A stretch of 64,000 nt of DNA from Streptomyces sp. NBC_01451 (GTDB lineage Bacteria; Actinomycetota; Actinomycetes; Streptomycetales; Streptomycetaceae): contig NZ_CP109479.1 of the NCBI RefSeq assembly GCF_036227485.1, positions 9,734,001 to 9,798,000 on the forward strand, in the 5' to 3' direction. Numbering within the stretch: position 1 is the first letter of the stretch; each line of letters starts with the position of its first letter. A program made the translations under genes and the position numbers. This document shows, piece after piece, positions 43,331 to 53,605 of the stretch. The notes beneath the pieces are model-generated. The model worked only from the letters and a program-made list of their open reading frames with translations. It searched no databases and was not told the origin of the DNA.

Positions 43331-44644
43331 ATGGACAAGTTCCGAAGGAAGTCACACACGAGAGCGGTCGCCGCGGTCTCGGCCGTGTCGGCACTCGGAC
43401 TGATCGTGAGCTGTGGTGGCAGCGACAGCGGAGGGACCGGCGGGGGAACGAAGGACGGCAAGGTCACCATCACCATGGGCCTGTTCGGCGTCATGGGCTT
43501 CAAGGAGACCGGACTGCTCGACACCTATATGAAGGAGCACCCGAACGTCGTCATCAAGGCGGACGTCGCGGGTGACGAGCAGACCTACTACACAGCCCTT
43601 CAGACCCACTTGGCCGCCGGCAGCGGACTCAAGGACGTCCAGGGCATAGAGATTGGTAGGGCCAAGGAACTGTCCGACACCCAGCAGGACAAGTTCGTCG
43701 ATCTGGCCGGTGTGTCCGGCACCGACCACTTCCTGCCGTGGAAGCAGAGCCAGGTCACCACCGCGGACAAGAAGGTCATCGGCCTCGGCACCGACATCGG
43801 CCCGATGGCCGTCTGCTACCGCAAGGACCTCTTCGAGCAGGCCGGCCTGCCCACCGACCGTGAGGAGGTCGCCAAGCTGTGGGAGGGCGACTGGTCGAAG
43901 TACGTCGACGCGGGCAAGCGGTTCAAGCAGAACTCGAAGGCCGACAAGGTCGCCTTCATGGACACCTCCAGCGGACTGTTCAACGCCATGATCTACGGCA
44001 ACTCCCAGCAGTTCTACGACAAGGAGGGTGAGCTGATATACGCCACCAACCCCGTCGTGAAGGACGCGTGGAAGCTGGCCTCCGAGGCGGCCACCTCCGG
44101 TCTGACCGCCAAGCTCCGCCAGTTCCAGCCCGGTTGGGACCCCGGTCTGGCCAACGGCACCTTCGCCACCGCCGTCTGCCCGGCGTGGATGCTCGCGCAC
44201 ATCAGCGAGAAGGCGGGCCCGGCCAACAAGGGCAAGTGGGACGTCGCCAAGGCACCCAAGGGTGCCAACTGGGGCGGATCGTTCCTCGGGGTGATGGAGA
44301 AGAGCCCCGTCAAGAAGGAGGCACAGGAGCTCGTCGCCTGGCTCACCGCCCCCGAACAACAGGCCTACCTCTTCAAGGAGATCGGCAACTTCCCCTCGTC
44401 GCAGACCGCGCTGGCGCTGCCCGAAGTGGTCGACGCCAAGTCGGAGTACTTCAGCGGCGCGCCCATCGGAAAGATCTTCGGCGCCGCTGCCCAGGAGATC
44501 CCCGACGAGCAGGTACTCGGCCGCAAGGACGGCACCATCAAGGACATCTTCTCCCAGGGGCTGACCCTGATCGAGGCGCAGAACAAGAGCCCGGAACAGG
44601 CGTGGAAGACCACTGACAAGCGCATCGGGAAGGCCGTCGGCTGA
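43331..44644 (+). CDS. cebE: CebE-type cellobiose/cello-oligosaccharide-binding lipoprotein
   Basis: The 437-residue secreted lipoprotein has a signal with lipobox IVSC (Cys25) after VSALGL, and a CUT1-type solute-binding domain (SBP_bac_1): VTITMGLFGVMGFKETGLLD, TALQTHLAAGSGLKDVQGIEIGR, WKQSQVTTADKKVIGLGTDIGPMAVCYRKDLFEQAGLP and ANWGGSFLGVMEKSPVKKEA. It would bind cello-oligosaccharides released by the nearby cellulases and hand them to CebFG. AGGAGG just before 43331 fixes the start. Gene order lacI < > cebE-cebF-cebG-bglC matches streptomycete ceb loci. Some streptomycetes carry two ceb-like systems, so the precise sugar (cellobiose versus another beta-glucoside) remains open. Confidence 0.85.
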   Translation: MDKFRRKSHTRAVAAVSAVSALGLIVSCGGSDSGGTGGGTKDGKVTITMGLFGVMGFKETGLLDTYMKEHPNVVIKADVAGDEQTYYTALQTHLAAGSGLKDVQGIEIGRAKELSDTQQDKFVDLAGVSGTDHFLPWKQSQVTTADKKVIGLGTDIGPMAVCYRKDLFEQAGLPTDREEVAKLWEGDWSKYVDAGKRFKQNSKADKVAFMDTSSGLFNAMIYGNSQQFYDKEGELIYATNPVVKDAWKLASEAATSGLTAKLRQFQPGWDPGLANGTFATAVCPAWMLAHISEKAGPANKGKWDVAKAPKGANWGGSFLGVMEKSPVKKEAQELVAWLTAPEQQAYLFKEIGNFPSSQTALALPEVVDAKSEYFSGAPIGKIFGAAAQEIPDEQVLGRKDGTIKDIFSQGLTLIEAQNKSPEQAWKTTDKRIGKAVG

Positions 44645-44785
44645 CCTCGGGTCCCTTCGCCCCTTCGCCCCTCGCCACGTCCGCGCGTCGCTCGTCTCCG
44701 CAGCCGCCCGGCGTCCCACGCACGGCCCGTGTGGGCCGCCGGGCCCCTGCCCGCCTCTCTCACCTTCCAGGAAGGACGCCTTCCG

Positions 44786-45787
44786 GTGGCCATCTCCACC
44801 TCGACACCCTCGGCCGGCCCGCCCGGCGCCGCCCCTCCGCCCGGGACCGGCGCAGGCACCGGCGGGGACCGTCAGCGGCGAAGCACGCTGCTGCACCGCC
44901 TCGACGTACGGGGCGCCCCGTACGCCTTCGTCGCCCCGTTCTTCGTCGTCTTCGCCGCCTTCAGCTTCTACCCCCTGATCTACACCTCGTGGATCTCCCT
45001 GCACCGCGTCGAACTGTCCACCCTGAACCTCATGGAGTGGGTCGGCTTCGACAACTACACGGCCCTGTGGGACGACGACCGTTTCTGGAACGCGCTGCTC
45101 AACACCATCACCATCGGCGTCCTGTCGACCGTGCCGCAGCTGCTGATGGCGCTGGGCCTGGCGCATCTGCTCAACTACCGGCTGCGCGGCTCGACGTTCT
45201 TCCGCGTCGCCGCCCTGACGCCGTACGCCACCTCGGTGGGTGCCGCGGCCCTCGTGTTCACGATGCTCTTCGAGCGCGACTTCGGCATGATCAACTGGAT
45301 GCTGAGCCTGTTCGGTGTCGACAACATCGACTGGGAGAACAACAAGTGGGCCGCGCAGACGGCCATTTCGTCGATCGTCATCTGGCGCTGGACCGGCTAC
45401 AACGCGCTGCTCTACCTCGCCGCGATGCAGGCGATCCCGCGCGACCGGTACGAGGCCGCGGCCATCGACGGCGCCTCGCGGTGGCAGCAGTTCCTGATGG
45501 TCACCGTCCCCGGCATCCGTTCCACCATCGTGTTCACCATCGTCCTGTCCACGATCGGCGCCACCCAGCTCTTCGGTGAGCCCCTGATCTTCGGCCAGGG
45601 CCCCAACGGCATCACCGGGGGAGCGGACAACCAGTACCAGACGCTGGGACTGCTGCTGTACGAGGAGGGCTGGAAGAACTACCAGATGGGCCGGGCCGCC
45701 ACGGTCGCCTGGGCGATGTTCCTGCTGCTCATCGTCGTGTTCGTCGTCCAACGAGTGGTCCAGCGCGTCGCAGCGCGCAAGGCCTGA
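44786..45787 (+). CDS. cebF: CebF-type CUT1 permease
   Basis: The 333-residue membrane protein of the MalF family has about six helices and the ATPase-contacting EAA loop YEAAAIDGASRWQQFLMVTVPGI. N-terminal residues are a Pro/Gly-rich cytoplasmic lead, then APYAFVAPFFVVFAAFSFYPLIYTSW. I chose the GTG at 44786, after GGAAGGA, over an upstream ATG at 44729 without one. It pairs with CebG to form the pore. No ATPase gene is in the operon. In streptomycetes the shared MsiK ATPase encoded elsewhere energises such systems, which is established for ceb importers. Confidence 0.9.
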   Translation: MAISTSTPSAGPPGAAPPPGTGAGTGGDRQRRSTLLHRLDVRGAPYAFVAPFFVVFAAFSFYPLIYTSWISLHRVELSTLNLMEWVGFDNYTALWDDDRFWNALLNTITIGVLSTVPQLLMALGLAHLLNYRLRGSTFFRVAALTPYATSVGAAALVFTMLFERDFGMINWMLSLFGVDNIDWENNKWAAQTAISSIVIWRWTGYNALLYLAAMQAIPRDRYEAAAIDGASRWQQFLMVTVPGIRSTIVFTIVLSTIGATQLFGEPLIFGQGPNGITGGADNQYQTLGLLLYEEGWKNYQMGRAATVAWAMFLLLIVVFVVQRVVQRVAARKA

Positions 45788-45800
45788 CCGGGAGATCTCC

Positions 45801-46742
45801 ATGACTACAGACAGCATCCCGGCCCGGGCGGCGGACGCACCCCCCGAAACCGTGCGGAAGAACCGCGCGGCCACCCCGTCCGGGGGACGGCGCCGGCGAC
45901 TGTTCGCGCACCCGCGCGCCGGACGACAGCACCACGCGGGTCCCCTCGCCTACATCCTGCTGGGAATCGCGGCGCTGTTCTCCCTCTTCCCGCTCTACTG
46001 GACGATGGTGGCGGCGTCGACCGACAACACGCGCGTCACCCAGACGCCTCCGCCGTTCCTGCCCGGGCCCCACCTGCTGGAGAACCTCGGCAAGGCCTGG
46101 CAGGACGCCGCACTGGGCAAGGCCATGCTCAACAGCATGATCGTGGCCGGGGTGATCGCCCTGTCCACGGTGCTGTTCGCCACCCTCGCCGGCTTCGCGT
46201 TCGCCAAACTCCGCTTCAAGGGCCGCAACGTCCTGCTGATGCTCGTCATCGGCACGATGCTGGTGCCGCCCCAACTCGGCGTCGTACCGCTGTTCATGAT
46301 GATGACCGAACTGGGCCTGGGCCAGAAGCTGCCCGCCGTCATCTTCCCCACGCTCGTCAGCGCCGTCGGTGTGTTCTTCATGCGGCAGTACCTGAGCGAG
46401 GCACTGCCCGACGAACTCGTCGAGGCCGGACGGGTGGACGGGGCGCACTCCCTGCGCATCTTCTGGAGCATCGTGCTGCCGATCGCCCGGCCTCCCATGG
46501 CCGTACTGTTCATGATCACGTTCGTGCACGCCTGGAACGACTTCTTCTGGCCGTTCATCGTGCTCGACATGTCCAATCCGACGGTCCCCGTCGCACTCAC
46601 CCAGCTGAGCGCGGGATACGTGCGCGACCAGTCGCTGATCATGGCGGGCGCTCTGCTCGGCACCCTGCCCCTGCTCGCCATGTTCATCGTCTTCGGCCGC
46701 CAGATCGTCGGCGGAATCATGCAGGGAGCGGTCAAGGGATGA
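45801..46742 (+). CDS. cebG: CebG-type CUT1 permease
   Basis: The 313-residue MalG-family membrane protein has about six helices and the EAA loop [25 protein letters not shown]. It lies 13 bp after cebF, with GGGAG before the ATG. The cytoplasmic N-terminus is basic and unstructured (about residues 1-50). Its stop overlaps an upstream in-frame start of the beta-glucosidase gene (ATGA at 46739), although I place the true bglC start later. It forms the translocation channel with CebF. Confidence 0.92.
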   Translation: MTTDSIPARAADAPPETVRKNRAATPSGGRRRRLFAHPRAGRQHHAGPLAYILLGIAALFSLFPLYWTMVAASTDNTRVTQTPPPFLPGPHLLENLGKAWQDAALGKAMLNSMIVAGVIALSTVLFATLAGFAFAKLRFKGRNVLLMLVIGTMLVPPQLGVVPLFMMMTELGLGQKLPAVIFPTLVSAVGVFFMRQYLSEALPDELVEAGRVDGAHSLRIFWSIVLPIARPPMAVLFMITFVHAWNDFFWPFIVLDMSNPTVPVALTQLSAGYVRDQSLIMAGALLGTLPLLAMFIVFGRQIVGGIMQGAVKG

Positions 46743-46834
46743 GTGCCCCACCGTCACCCCGCGGCCGGGACCCCTCCCGGGCCCGCAGCCCCAAATCTCC
46801 GCTCCCACCCCGCAGTACAGCTGGAAGGATCCTC

Positions 46835-48307
46835 GTGACCACCATCGCCCGACGTGTCGCGCCCGCCCCGGAGACCACCGCCGCCACCACGTTCCCGCCG
46901 GGATTCACCTGGGGTACGGCGACCGCCGCCTACCAGATCGAGGGCGCCGCCGCAGTGGACGGACGCACCCCCTCGATCTGGGACACCTACTCGCACACGC
47001 CCGGCATGGTGCGCAACGGCGACACCGGTGACGTGGCCACCGACCACTACCACCGTTGGCGCGAGGACGTCGAGATCATGGCCGACCTCGGCGTGAGCGC
47101 CTACCGGTTCTCCTTGTCGTGGCCACGGGTGCAGCCGACCGGCAGGGGCCCGGCCGTCGAGAAGGGGCTCGACTTCTACCGTGCCCTGACCGACGCGCTG
47201 CTGGAGAAGGGCATCGAGCCGGTCGTCACGCTCTACCACTGGGACCTGCCGCAGGAGCTGGAGGACGCGGGCGGCTGGCCGGAGCGCGTCACCGCCGACC
47301 GGTTCGCCGACTACGCGGCCCTGGCGGCCCGCGCGCTGGGAGACCGGGTGAAGACCTGGACCACCCTCAACGAACCCTGGTGCAGCGCCTTCCTCGGATA
47401 CGCCTCGGGCGTCCACGCGCCCGGCCGCACCGACCCGGTCGCGGCCCTGCGCGCGGCGCACCACCTCAATCTCGCCCACGGCAAGGCGGTTCAGGCACTG
47501 CGCGCCGAACTGCCCGCCCACGCGCGGGCGTCCGTCACGCTCAACATCCACCACGTACGCGCGCTGACCGAGTCCGCCGCCGACCTCGACGCGGTCCGCC
47601 GGATCGACACGCTGGCCAACCGTGTCTTCACCGGCCCCATGCTGGAGGGCGAGTACCCGCAGGACCTCCTCCAGGACACGGCCGGCCTGACGGACTGGTC
47701 CTTCGTACGCGACGGCGACACCGCCACGATCCACCAGCGGCTGGACTTCCTGGGCGTCAACTACTACGCCCCCACCCTCGTTTCCGCAGCCACCGGCGAC
47801 GCCGGTCACGGCTCCGACGGCCACGGGATGAGCGAGCACACGCCCTGGCCGGGCGCCGACCGGGTCGCCTTCCACCGGCCCCCGGGCAGTACCACGGCGA
47901 TGGGCTGGGCGGTCGACCCCAGCGGCCTGTACGACCTGCTCATGCGCCTCAAGGCGGACTTCCCCGCGATGCCGCTGATGATCACCGAGAACGGGGCCGC
48001 GTTCGACGACTACGTCAACCCGGCGGGCGAGGTGGCCGACCCGGAACGCATCGCCTACCTGCACGGTCACCTGTCGGCCCTGCGGCGGGCAATCATGGAC
48101 GGCGTCGACGTCCGGGGCTACTTCCTGTGGTCCCTGCTGGACAACTTCGAGTGGGGCTACGGCTACAGCAAGCGCTTCGGCGCCGTCTACGTCGACTACC
48201 CGACCGGCGAGCGCATCCCCAAGGCCAGCGCACGCTGGTACGCCGACGTGGCCCGCACCGGCACGCTGCCGGACAAGGACGGTGGGAACCGGACCGCCGG
48301 CGGGTGA
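46835..48307 (+). CDS. bglC: GH1 beta-glucosidase
   Basis: The 490-residue cytoplasmic enzyme hydrolyses imported cellobiose and cello-oligosaccharides to glucose. GH1 signatures are [19 protein letters not shown] near the N-terminus, WTTLNEPWC (acid/base Glu), [16 protein letters not shown] (nucleophile Glu) and [17 protein letters not shown]. The GTG at 46835 follows GGAAGGA. An ATG at 46739 overlapping cebG would add a low-complexity, Pro/Arg/Ser-rich tail of 32 residues and is less likely, but it could serve for coupled translation. In S. scabies the ceb-linked bglC also removes the inducer and so resets CebR. The same feedback is expected here. Confidence 0.93.
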   Translation: MTTIARRVAPAPETTAATTFPPGFTWGTATAAYQIEGAAAVDGRTPSIWDTYSHTPGMVRNGDTGDVATDHYHRWREDVEIMADLGVSAYRFSLSWPRVQPTGRGPAVEKGLDFYRALTDALLEKGIEPVVTLYHWDLPQELEDAGGWPERVTADRFADYAALAARALGDRVKTWTTLNEPWCSAFLGYASGVHAPGRTDPVAALRAAHHLNLAHGKAVQALRAELPAHARASVTLNIHHVRALTESAADLDAVRRIDTLANRVFTGPMLEGEYPQDLLQDTAGLTDWSFVRDGDTATIHQRLDFLGVNYYAPTLVSAATGDAGHGSDGHGMSEHTPWPGADRVAFHRPPGSTTAMGWAVDPSGLYDLLMRLKADFPAMPLMITENGAAFDDYVNPAGEVADPERIAYLHGHLSALRRAIMDGVDVRGYFLWSLLDNFEWGYGYSKRFGAVYVDYPTGERIPKASARWYADVARTGTLPDKDGGNRTAGG

Positions 48308-48564
48308 CGCCATAGCACGGCGTGGTCCCGGCGGAGACCTGGGCAGTGGTGCGGCGGGCCGGGCGCGGCGCCTGGCGGGGTGGTTCCGGGCCGAGGTGGT
48401 TCCGGTCTGGGACCACCGGCGGACGGTGGGACCGGGCCCCTGTGCGTAGGGCTCCGTTCCGGCCCGGTGGGAGGTCGTGGTCCGGCTCCGCCTGGCCGCC
48501 CGAACTCGACTGCCCCGACTGTCGGTTGATCGTTCGGACCCAGGCCGGACATAGGGTTGGCGGC

Positions 48565-49302
48565 ATGGCGCTGCAACTTGTTCAGGTGAACTTCAAAGCC
48601 CGGAACGACTCGGTGCTCGGCCGTTTCTGGGGAGCGGCGCTCGGCTGGGATGTGTCCAGCCCGGAGCCCGGTGCGACCAGTGTCAAACCCGTGGGTTTCA
48701 CCTGGTCGGACCCCGCCGGCATCTGCGTCGACGTCATCGCCGTCCCGGACCCCGAAACGGTGAGGGACCGTGTGCACATCGAACTCGCCACCAGCTCCGC
48801 GTCCCACCACACGGAGTTGGTCGCGCACCTGAAGGATCTCGGCGCGACACCCGCCGACATTGGCCGGGGCGACCTCCAGCGGACAGCTCTGGCCGACCCG
48901 GAGGGCAACGTGTTCTGCGTCCTGTCGCCCCGGGAGGACTACCGGGACACCGGGCCGATCGCCGCCGTGGTCGTCGACTGCGCGGACCCACGGGCCATGG
49001 CCCGGTTCTGGGACGCGGCGATGGACTGGACCCTGCACGAGGTGACCGACGATCGTGCGCTGCTGCGGTCCGCCAAGGGCGTCGGACCGTATCTGGAGTT
49101 CCTCCGCACGCCCCACCTGATGGACACCCGGAAGCGTGTCCATCTCGACCTGGTGCCCTCCCCGGGTGACGGCCAAGCGGCGGAGGTGACCCGGCTTGAG
49201 GCCCTCGGTGCGACGCCCGCCGACGCGGGCAGGGGCGACTTCTCGTGGAAGATCCTGGCCGACCCGGAGGGCAACGAGTTCTGCGTCCTCCGGTCGTCCT
49301 GA
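48565..49302 (+). CDS. VOC-superfamily protein with two glyoxalase-like modules
   Basis: The 245-residue protein consists of two vicinal-oxygen-chelate half-modules. The first is MALQLVQVNFKARNDSVLGRFWGAALGWDV...LADPEGNVFCVL and the second starts at about residue 130 (IAAVVVDCADPRAMARFWDAAMDWTLHEV...LADPEGNEFCVL). This is the glyoxalase-like domain (Glyoxalase_6) architecture seen in many Streptomyces proteins of unknown function, sometimes with antibiotic binding. The ATG at 48565 has only a weak upstream site. It stands alone, after the ceb operon and before a phosphatase. I assign no substrate. Confidence 0.85.
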   Translation: MALQLVQVNFKARNDSVLGRFWGAALGWDVSSPEPGATSVKPVGFTWSDPAGICVDVIAVPDPETVRDRVHIELATSSASHHTELVAHLKDLGATPADIGRGDLQRTALADPEGNVFCVLSPREDYRDTGPIAAVVVDCADPRAMARFWDAAMDWTLHEVTDDRALLRSAKGVGPYLEFLRTPHLMDTRKRVHLDLVPSPGDGQAAEVTRLEALGATPADAGRGDFSWKILADPEGNEFCVLRSS

Positions 49303-49685
49303 CACGGCGCCTCCCCTCTCTGACCAACGGCTGAGCCGCCGCACGGAGCAGCCGCCACCACCCGGAGCACACGCCGAACGGCGCCCTGCCTCCTGAAGCC
49401 CGCTGCAACGCCCCCTTCTCCCTGACCGCGATCAGCCGCGGACTTCCCGGGAGAAGGCAGTGGCTCTCGGCCCCGAGCTGATCGGGCCGGCACAGGGGGC
49501 CACTCTTCGTGCTGTCGGCGTCGATGCCCCCTCCAGTGCGGCCTGTCTCCGGGGCCCGTCGGCGCAGGGGCCTTCCGGGGCCGGGTTGAGCGCTGTGTGC
49601 CGCGGCGGGATGCTGGGGGCAGAGCCCCTGACGGGCGGCGCGGCGCGGTGCCGGTTCGCGACAGGTACGAGGTCGGGATGCATCC
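49303..49685. other. Intergenic stretch, no gene seen
   Basis: These 383 bp carry no frame I trust. They should include the promoter of the phosphatase at 49686, but no clear -10/-35 pair or operator was recognised. Confidence 0.5.
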
Positions 49686-52160
49686 ATGGACAACGAGCCC
49701 GACACGACAACAGAAGCAGGGGGCGCGGGAGCGTCCGAGGACCTCGCGGCCGTCATCGACGCCCGCGGAACCGTCATGGCGTGCAGTGCCGGAGCCGGGC
49801 GACTGCTCGGGTACGAGCCCGGGGACCTGGTGGGCCGGCCGGCCGTCGGCCTGCTCGCCGCGAAGCTGCCCTCGGCGATGCGGCGGCGCCTGGCCGCCGG
49901 GCAGCTGTGGACGTGCAGGCTGGCGCTGCGAAACCGGCACGGGGACCGGGTCACCGTGGACCTCCGGGGCACGCCACTGACGGATGCGCGAGGCAGGACG
50001 CACTGGGTCGTCACCCCCGCGGCGGTGACCTACCCCGCCGGACCGACGGACGCGGGGGCGGCGGAGTTGTGGGACCTCACACTGGCGCAGCTCCCGCTGC
50101 CCGTCGCCATCTACGACAGCGAGGCGCGGTTCGTCACCTGCAACCAGGTGATGAGCCATGCCATGGGACTGAGCCCGGAGGAGATGCGAGGCCGGACACT
50201 GTGGGAGATCTATCCCGCCCCGCCCCTGGACGAGATCGACCGTCTCCAGCACCAGGTCGTGCGCACCGGCGAGACGATCTTCCGCGAGGAGCAGCCCTTT
50301 CGAGCCTCCGGTGAGGTCCGCGATCACGCGTGGTCGCTGTTCCTCTCCCCGCTGAAGGACGCGGCGGGGACGGTGCTGGGGGTGTCGGCGCTGGTGATCG
50401 ACATCACCGAGCAGTACCTGGCCCGGCGCCGCCTGGCGGTGCTCAACGACGCCAGTGTGCGCATCGGCACCACGCTCGACGTGACCTGGACAGCCGAGGA
50501 GCTGGCGGAGGTGGCCGTGACGGGATTCGCCGACTTTGCCACCGTCGACCTGCTGGAATCGGTCGTCCAGGGACACGAGCCGCAGCCGGTACCGCCCGGC
50601 ACGCCTGTCGTCTGCCGCCGTACCGCGCAGCGGTCGGTGCTGACCGGATGCCCGGAATCAGTGGTTCCCGCGGGCAGCACCGACGTCTATCCTCCCGGCT
50701 CACCACCGGCCGAGGCCCTCATCACGGGCCGTGGCGCCTACTACCGTGCCGGGGACCCGCTGCTGCGCGCGTGGTCGACGGCGTCGGCGGCGCGTGCCGA
50801 GAGCATGAGGCGTTTCAGGATTCACTCGGTGATGATGGTGCCACTGCGTGCGCGGGGGATCACCCTCGGTGTCATGCACCTCATGCGGCATCGGACCGCG
50901 GACGTCTTCGGTCCGGACGATCTGTTGCTCGCCGAGGAGATCGCCGCCAGAGCGGCGGTGAGCATCGACAACGCCCGCCGCTACACCCGTGAGCGCCGGA
51001 CCGCGCTCGCGCTTCAGCGCAGTCTGCTGCCCGAGCGGCTTCCGGAGGTGGAGGCGGTCGACCTCGCCTACCGGTACCTTCCCGCAGGCCCGGGGGACGA
51101 GATCGGCGGGGACTGGTTCGACGTGATCTTACTGTCCGGGGGACGGGTCGCGCTGGTGGTGGGCGACGTGGTGGGTCACGGCGTGCACGCCTCGGCCACC
51201 ATGGGCCGGCTGCGTTCCGCGGTGCGGACCCTCGCCGACGCGGACTTCGCACCCGACGAACTGCTCACCCGGCTGGACGACCTGGTGATCCGCCTCGACC
51301 GGGAGGAGGGCCCGGACGCGCGACGGCAGGCGGAGCGGGCCTCGGGAGAGGTCGGGGCCACCTGCCTCTATGCGGTCTACGACCCGGTCGCCGGCTGCTG
51401 CGACCTGGCCCGGGCCGGACACCCGCCGCCCGTCCTGGTGACCCCCGACGGCCGGGCCCAAGTGGTGGACCTGCCGGCCGGGCCACCACTCGGCCTGGGC
51501 GGACTGCCCTTCGAGGCCGTCCGGATCGACATGGGCGAGGGCACTCTGCTCGCTCTCTACACCGACGGCCTGATCGAGGCTCCGGGCCGCGACATCGACG
51601 TCGGGCTGGACCTGCTGGGTGAAACGCTGCGCCGTCCCGCCGCCAACCTGGAGGAAGCCTGCGACGAGGTGCTGCGCAAGGTACGGCCCGATCCCCCTGC
51701 CGACGACATCGTCCTTCTCCTGGCTCGCACCTCGGCGCTCGGCGCGGACCAGGTGCACACCTGGCAGCTGCCCATGGACCCCGCGGCCGTCGCCGGGGCC
51801 CGGCGCATGGCGGGCGGGCAGCTGGCCGACTGGGGGCTGACCGAGCTCGGGTTCGCCACCGAGCTGATCGTCAGCGAGCTGGTCACCAACGCCATCCGCT
51901 ACGGCGACGGGCCCATCCAACTGCGGCTCATCCGCGCCGATGCGCTCATCTGCGAAGTCTCGGACTGCAGCGGCACTGCCCCGCACCTGCGGCGGGCCCG
52001 CACCTTCGACGAGGGCGGACGCGGACTGCTGCTCGTCGCTCAGGTGGCCGAGCGTTGGGGCAGCCGCCAGACGGCCACCGGCAAGACGATCTGGGCCGAG
52101 CAGTCCCTGCCGGACGAGGGTGCCCGCGAGGCCGCCCACGGAATGGGCACCGAGAGATAG
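49686..52160 (+). CDS. PAS-PAS-GAF-PP2C(SpoIIE)-HATPase signalling protein with a TTA codon
   Basis: The 824-residue cytoplasmic protein has in order PAS (about 15-110), PAS (about 130-240, LPVAIYDSEARFVTCNQVMSHAMGL), GAF (about 255-430), a SpoIIE-type PP2C phosphatase (about 445-675: GPGDEIGGDWFDVILL, VVGDVVGHGVHASATMG, LYTDGLIE, DDIVLLLAR) and an anti-sigma-factor-type HATPase (about 700-810: ELIVSELVTNAIRYG). Such proteins dephosphorylate anti-anti-sigma factors and may also phosphorylate them, acting in stress or developmental switches. Codon 482 (51129-51131) is TTA, so translation should depend on the bldA leucyl-tRNA, linking the gene to morphological development. No anti-anti-sigma (STAS) gene is adjacent. 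Confidence 0.92.
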   Translation: MDNEPDTTTEAGGAGASEDLAAVIDARGTVMACSAGAGRLLGYEPGDLVGRPAVGLLAAKLPSAMRRRLAAGQLWTCRLALRNRHGDRVTVDLRGTPLTDARGRTHWVVTPAAVTYPAGPTDAGAAELWDLTLAQLPLPVAIYDSEARFVTCNQVMSHAMGLSPEEMRGRTLWEIYPAPPLDEIDRLQHQVVRTGETIFREEQPFRASGEVRDHAWSLFLSPLKDAAGTVLGVSALVIDITEQYLARRRLAVLNDASVRIGTTLDVTWTAEELAEVAVTGFADFATVDLLESVVQGHEPQPVPPGTPVVCRRTAQRSVLTGCPESVVPAGSTDVYPPGSPPAEALITGRGAYYRAGDPLLRAWSTASAARAESMRRFRIHSVMMVPLRARGITLGVMHLMRHRTADVFGPDDLLLAEEIAARAAVSIDNARRYTRERRTALALQRSLLPERLPEVEAVDLAYRYLPAGPGDEIGGDWFDVILLSGGRVALVVGDVVGHGVHASATMGRLRSAVRTLADADFAPDELLTRLDDLVIRLDREEGPDARRQAERASGEVGATCLYAVYDPVAGCCDLARAGHPPPVLVTPDGRAQVVDLPAGPPLGLGGLPFEAVRIDMGEGTLLALYTDGLIEAPGRDIDVGLDLLGETLRRPAANLEEACDEVLRKVRPDPPADDIVLLLARTSALGADQVHTWQLPMDPAAVAGARRMAGGQLADWGLTELGFATELIVSELVTNAIRYGDGPIQLRLIRADALICEVSDCSGTAPHLRRARTFDEGGRGLLLVAQVAERWGSRQTATGKTIWAEQSLPDEGAREAAHGMGTER

Positions 52161-52324
52161 ACCTGCCCTGCGTGTCGGCGAACCAATACCGCGGTGCAAC
52201 CCCCGAGTTCCGCGGCACCCGTGGGACTTCTCCGTCCCAAGGAGATGGACTCGTATCCCGCGCGGCGGCCCCATGGTGCGGAGACCACAGCAACGGGACC
52301 GCCGCCTCATGTGAGGATGCGGGA

Positions 52325-53452
52325 ATGGTGTGGCTGAGGGATTGCGGGGAGCGGGCGGTCGGGCTCCTGGCGGGCATGGCGCTGGTGCTGACGGCCTGCA
52401 CCCCGGGCGGCTCCGGCGACAGGGAGCCCGAGAGCCGCGAGGCGCAGTACAGGCGCGTCATCGAAGACCCCCACCCGCGCCCCGCCGACGTCATCGAAAT
52501 GGCCGGCGCACCCGACGGTGTGGCCCGCGCGGACGACGACTCGCTGCTTCTCACGTACGAGGCCGACAACGTCGAGGACGACGAGGGGCCCGCCGCCACC
52601 GCCTGGCGCATCGTCGGCTCCGACGGCCGTACGGTTGCCGAACACGCGGAGCACGCGAATGCGGAGGATGTGCCGCCCGCGTTCAAGGGGATGCGAGGGG
52701 GCTTCGTACGGGTGCCTCAGGAGGCGGCGGAGGGAGCGTGGACCCTCGACGTACAGGGCAGGCGGCACCGGGCGGTCCTCACCGAGACGCCGTTGCACGC
52801 TCGCCCCGGCGACGTCCTGCTCAACGAATCGGAGCCGTCCCTCGTCTACCGCCCCGCCACACGCACCGTGGCTCCCCCGGCCGGGGTGCCGGACGACGCC
52901 GTTCGCCTCGCCGTCGACGAGCGGGGCACGGTCTGGAGCCTGGACCAGCCCCTGACGGAGGACCCCCAACGCGTCGTCTGGCAGCGCGACGTACGCACCC
53001 TCGGTTCGGTGGCCGTTCCCGGGCCGTACACGGGAGGTGTCCTGGCCGCGCGGGGCGGCGCCGCGGCACTGTCCCTCGTCCGGGGCGGGGGTGTGCGGGG
53101 CCTGTTGATGACCACGGACGACGGCGCGCACTGGCGGACGGTCCTCGCCGGCGGGATCGCCTGGAAGGAGCTCGGGCATGACCCGGAGGCGCTGGTCCTG
53201 GAACTCCTCACGGACGGCCGGCTGCTCGTCGGCGAGGAAGGCGGCCGTTATTGGCTCGCCGCCGACCGCACCAACAGCGCCTTCCGTGAACTGAGGACAC
53301 CGGCGAGGTTCACGTCGTTCACGGTCGAAGGCACGATCCTCTACGGCATCGCGGACGCGACGACATCGACGTACGACCTGGTGAAGGGCGAAGGGCTGTG
53401 GACTTCCCGCGACGGCGGACGCGAGTGGCGGCGCTACGAGCAGGGTGAGTAG
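52325..53452 (+). CDS. Predicted lipoprotein with beta-propeller-like repeats
   Basis: The 375-residue protein begins MVWLRDCGERAVGLLAGMALVLTAC, a lipoprotein signal with lipobox LTAC (Cys25), followed by an acidic Gly/Ser/Glu region. Further repeats such as AVDERGTVWSLDQPL, LLMTTDDGAHWRTVLAGG and GLWTSRDGGREWRRYEQ resemble BNR/Asp-box blades (S-x-D-x-G-x-x-W), so a beta-propeller at the outer face of the membrane is likely. It belongs to the type of actinobacterial lipoproteins without assigned function. It is separated from the upstream phosphatase by 164 bp and converges with the CHAT gene. Confidence 0.78.
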   Translation: MVWLRDCGERAVGLLAGMALVLTACTPGGSGDREPESREAQYRRVIEDPHPRPADVIEMAGAPDGVARADDDSLLLTYEADNVEDDEGPAATAWRIVGSDGRTVAEHAEHANAEDVPPAFKGMRGGFVRVPQEAAEGAWTLDVQGRRHRAVLTETPLHARPGDVLLNESEPSLVYRPATRTVAPPAGVPDDAVRLAVDERGTVWSLDQPLTEDPQRVVWQRDVRTLGSVAVPGPYTGGVLAARGGAAALSLVRGGGVRGLLMTTDDGAHWRTVLAGGIAWKELGHDPEALVLELLTDGRLLVGEEGGRYWLAADRTNSAFRELRTPARFTSFTVEGTILYGIADATTSTYDLVKGEGLWTSRDGGREWRRYEQGE

Positions 53453-53521
53453 CGGCGGACCGGGAGCGGGTACGCGTCCGTGAACTTCGGGCCGACCGCC
53501 ACTCCGGCGAGCCGGCACCTT

Positions 53522-53566
53522 GCGCGCTCATCAACTCGACTGGTGTCAGGATGAGTTGAGGCGCGC
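53522..53566. terminator. Hairpin between lipoprotein and CHAT genes
   Basis: Arms GCGCGCTCATCAACTC (53522-53537) and GAGTTGAGGCGCGC (53553-53566) pair with a 2-nt bulge across a 15-nt loop. It sits 40-84 bp beyond the CHAT stop on the minus strand and in the convergent spacer. Confidence 0.6.
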
Positions 53567-53605
53567 GGATGGAGTGGCTGTTGGGTTCGCAGGCCTTGCC
53601 CGCGG

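Noticed and set aside
43352..45874. An 840-codon minus-strand open frame across cebE and cebF
   Set aside because: It is antisense to two well-supported transport genes, spans their gap and has no domain. It is an artefact of third-position GC bias.
46739..46834. N-terminal 32-residue extension of the GH1 enzyme from the ATGA overlap with cebG
   Set aside because: It is low-complexity and precedes the conserved GH1 start. A GTG at 46835 with GGAAGGA is better. Kept as an alternative.
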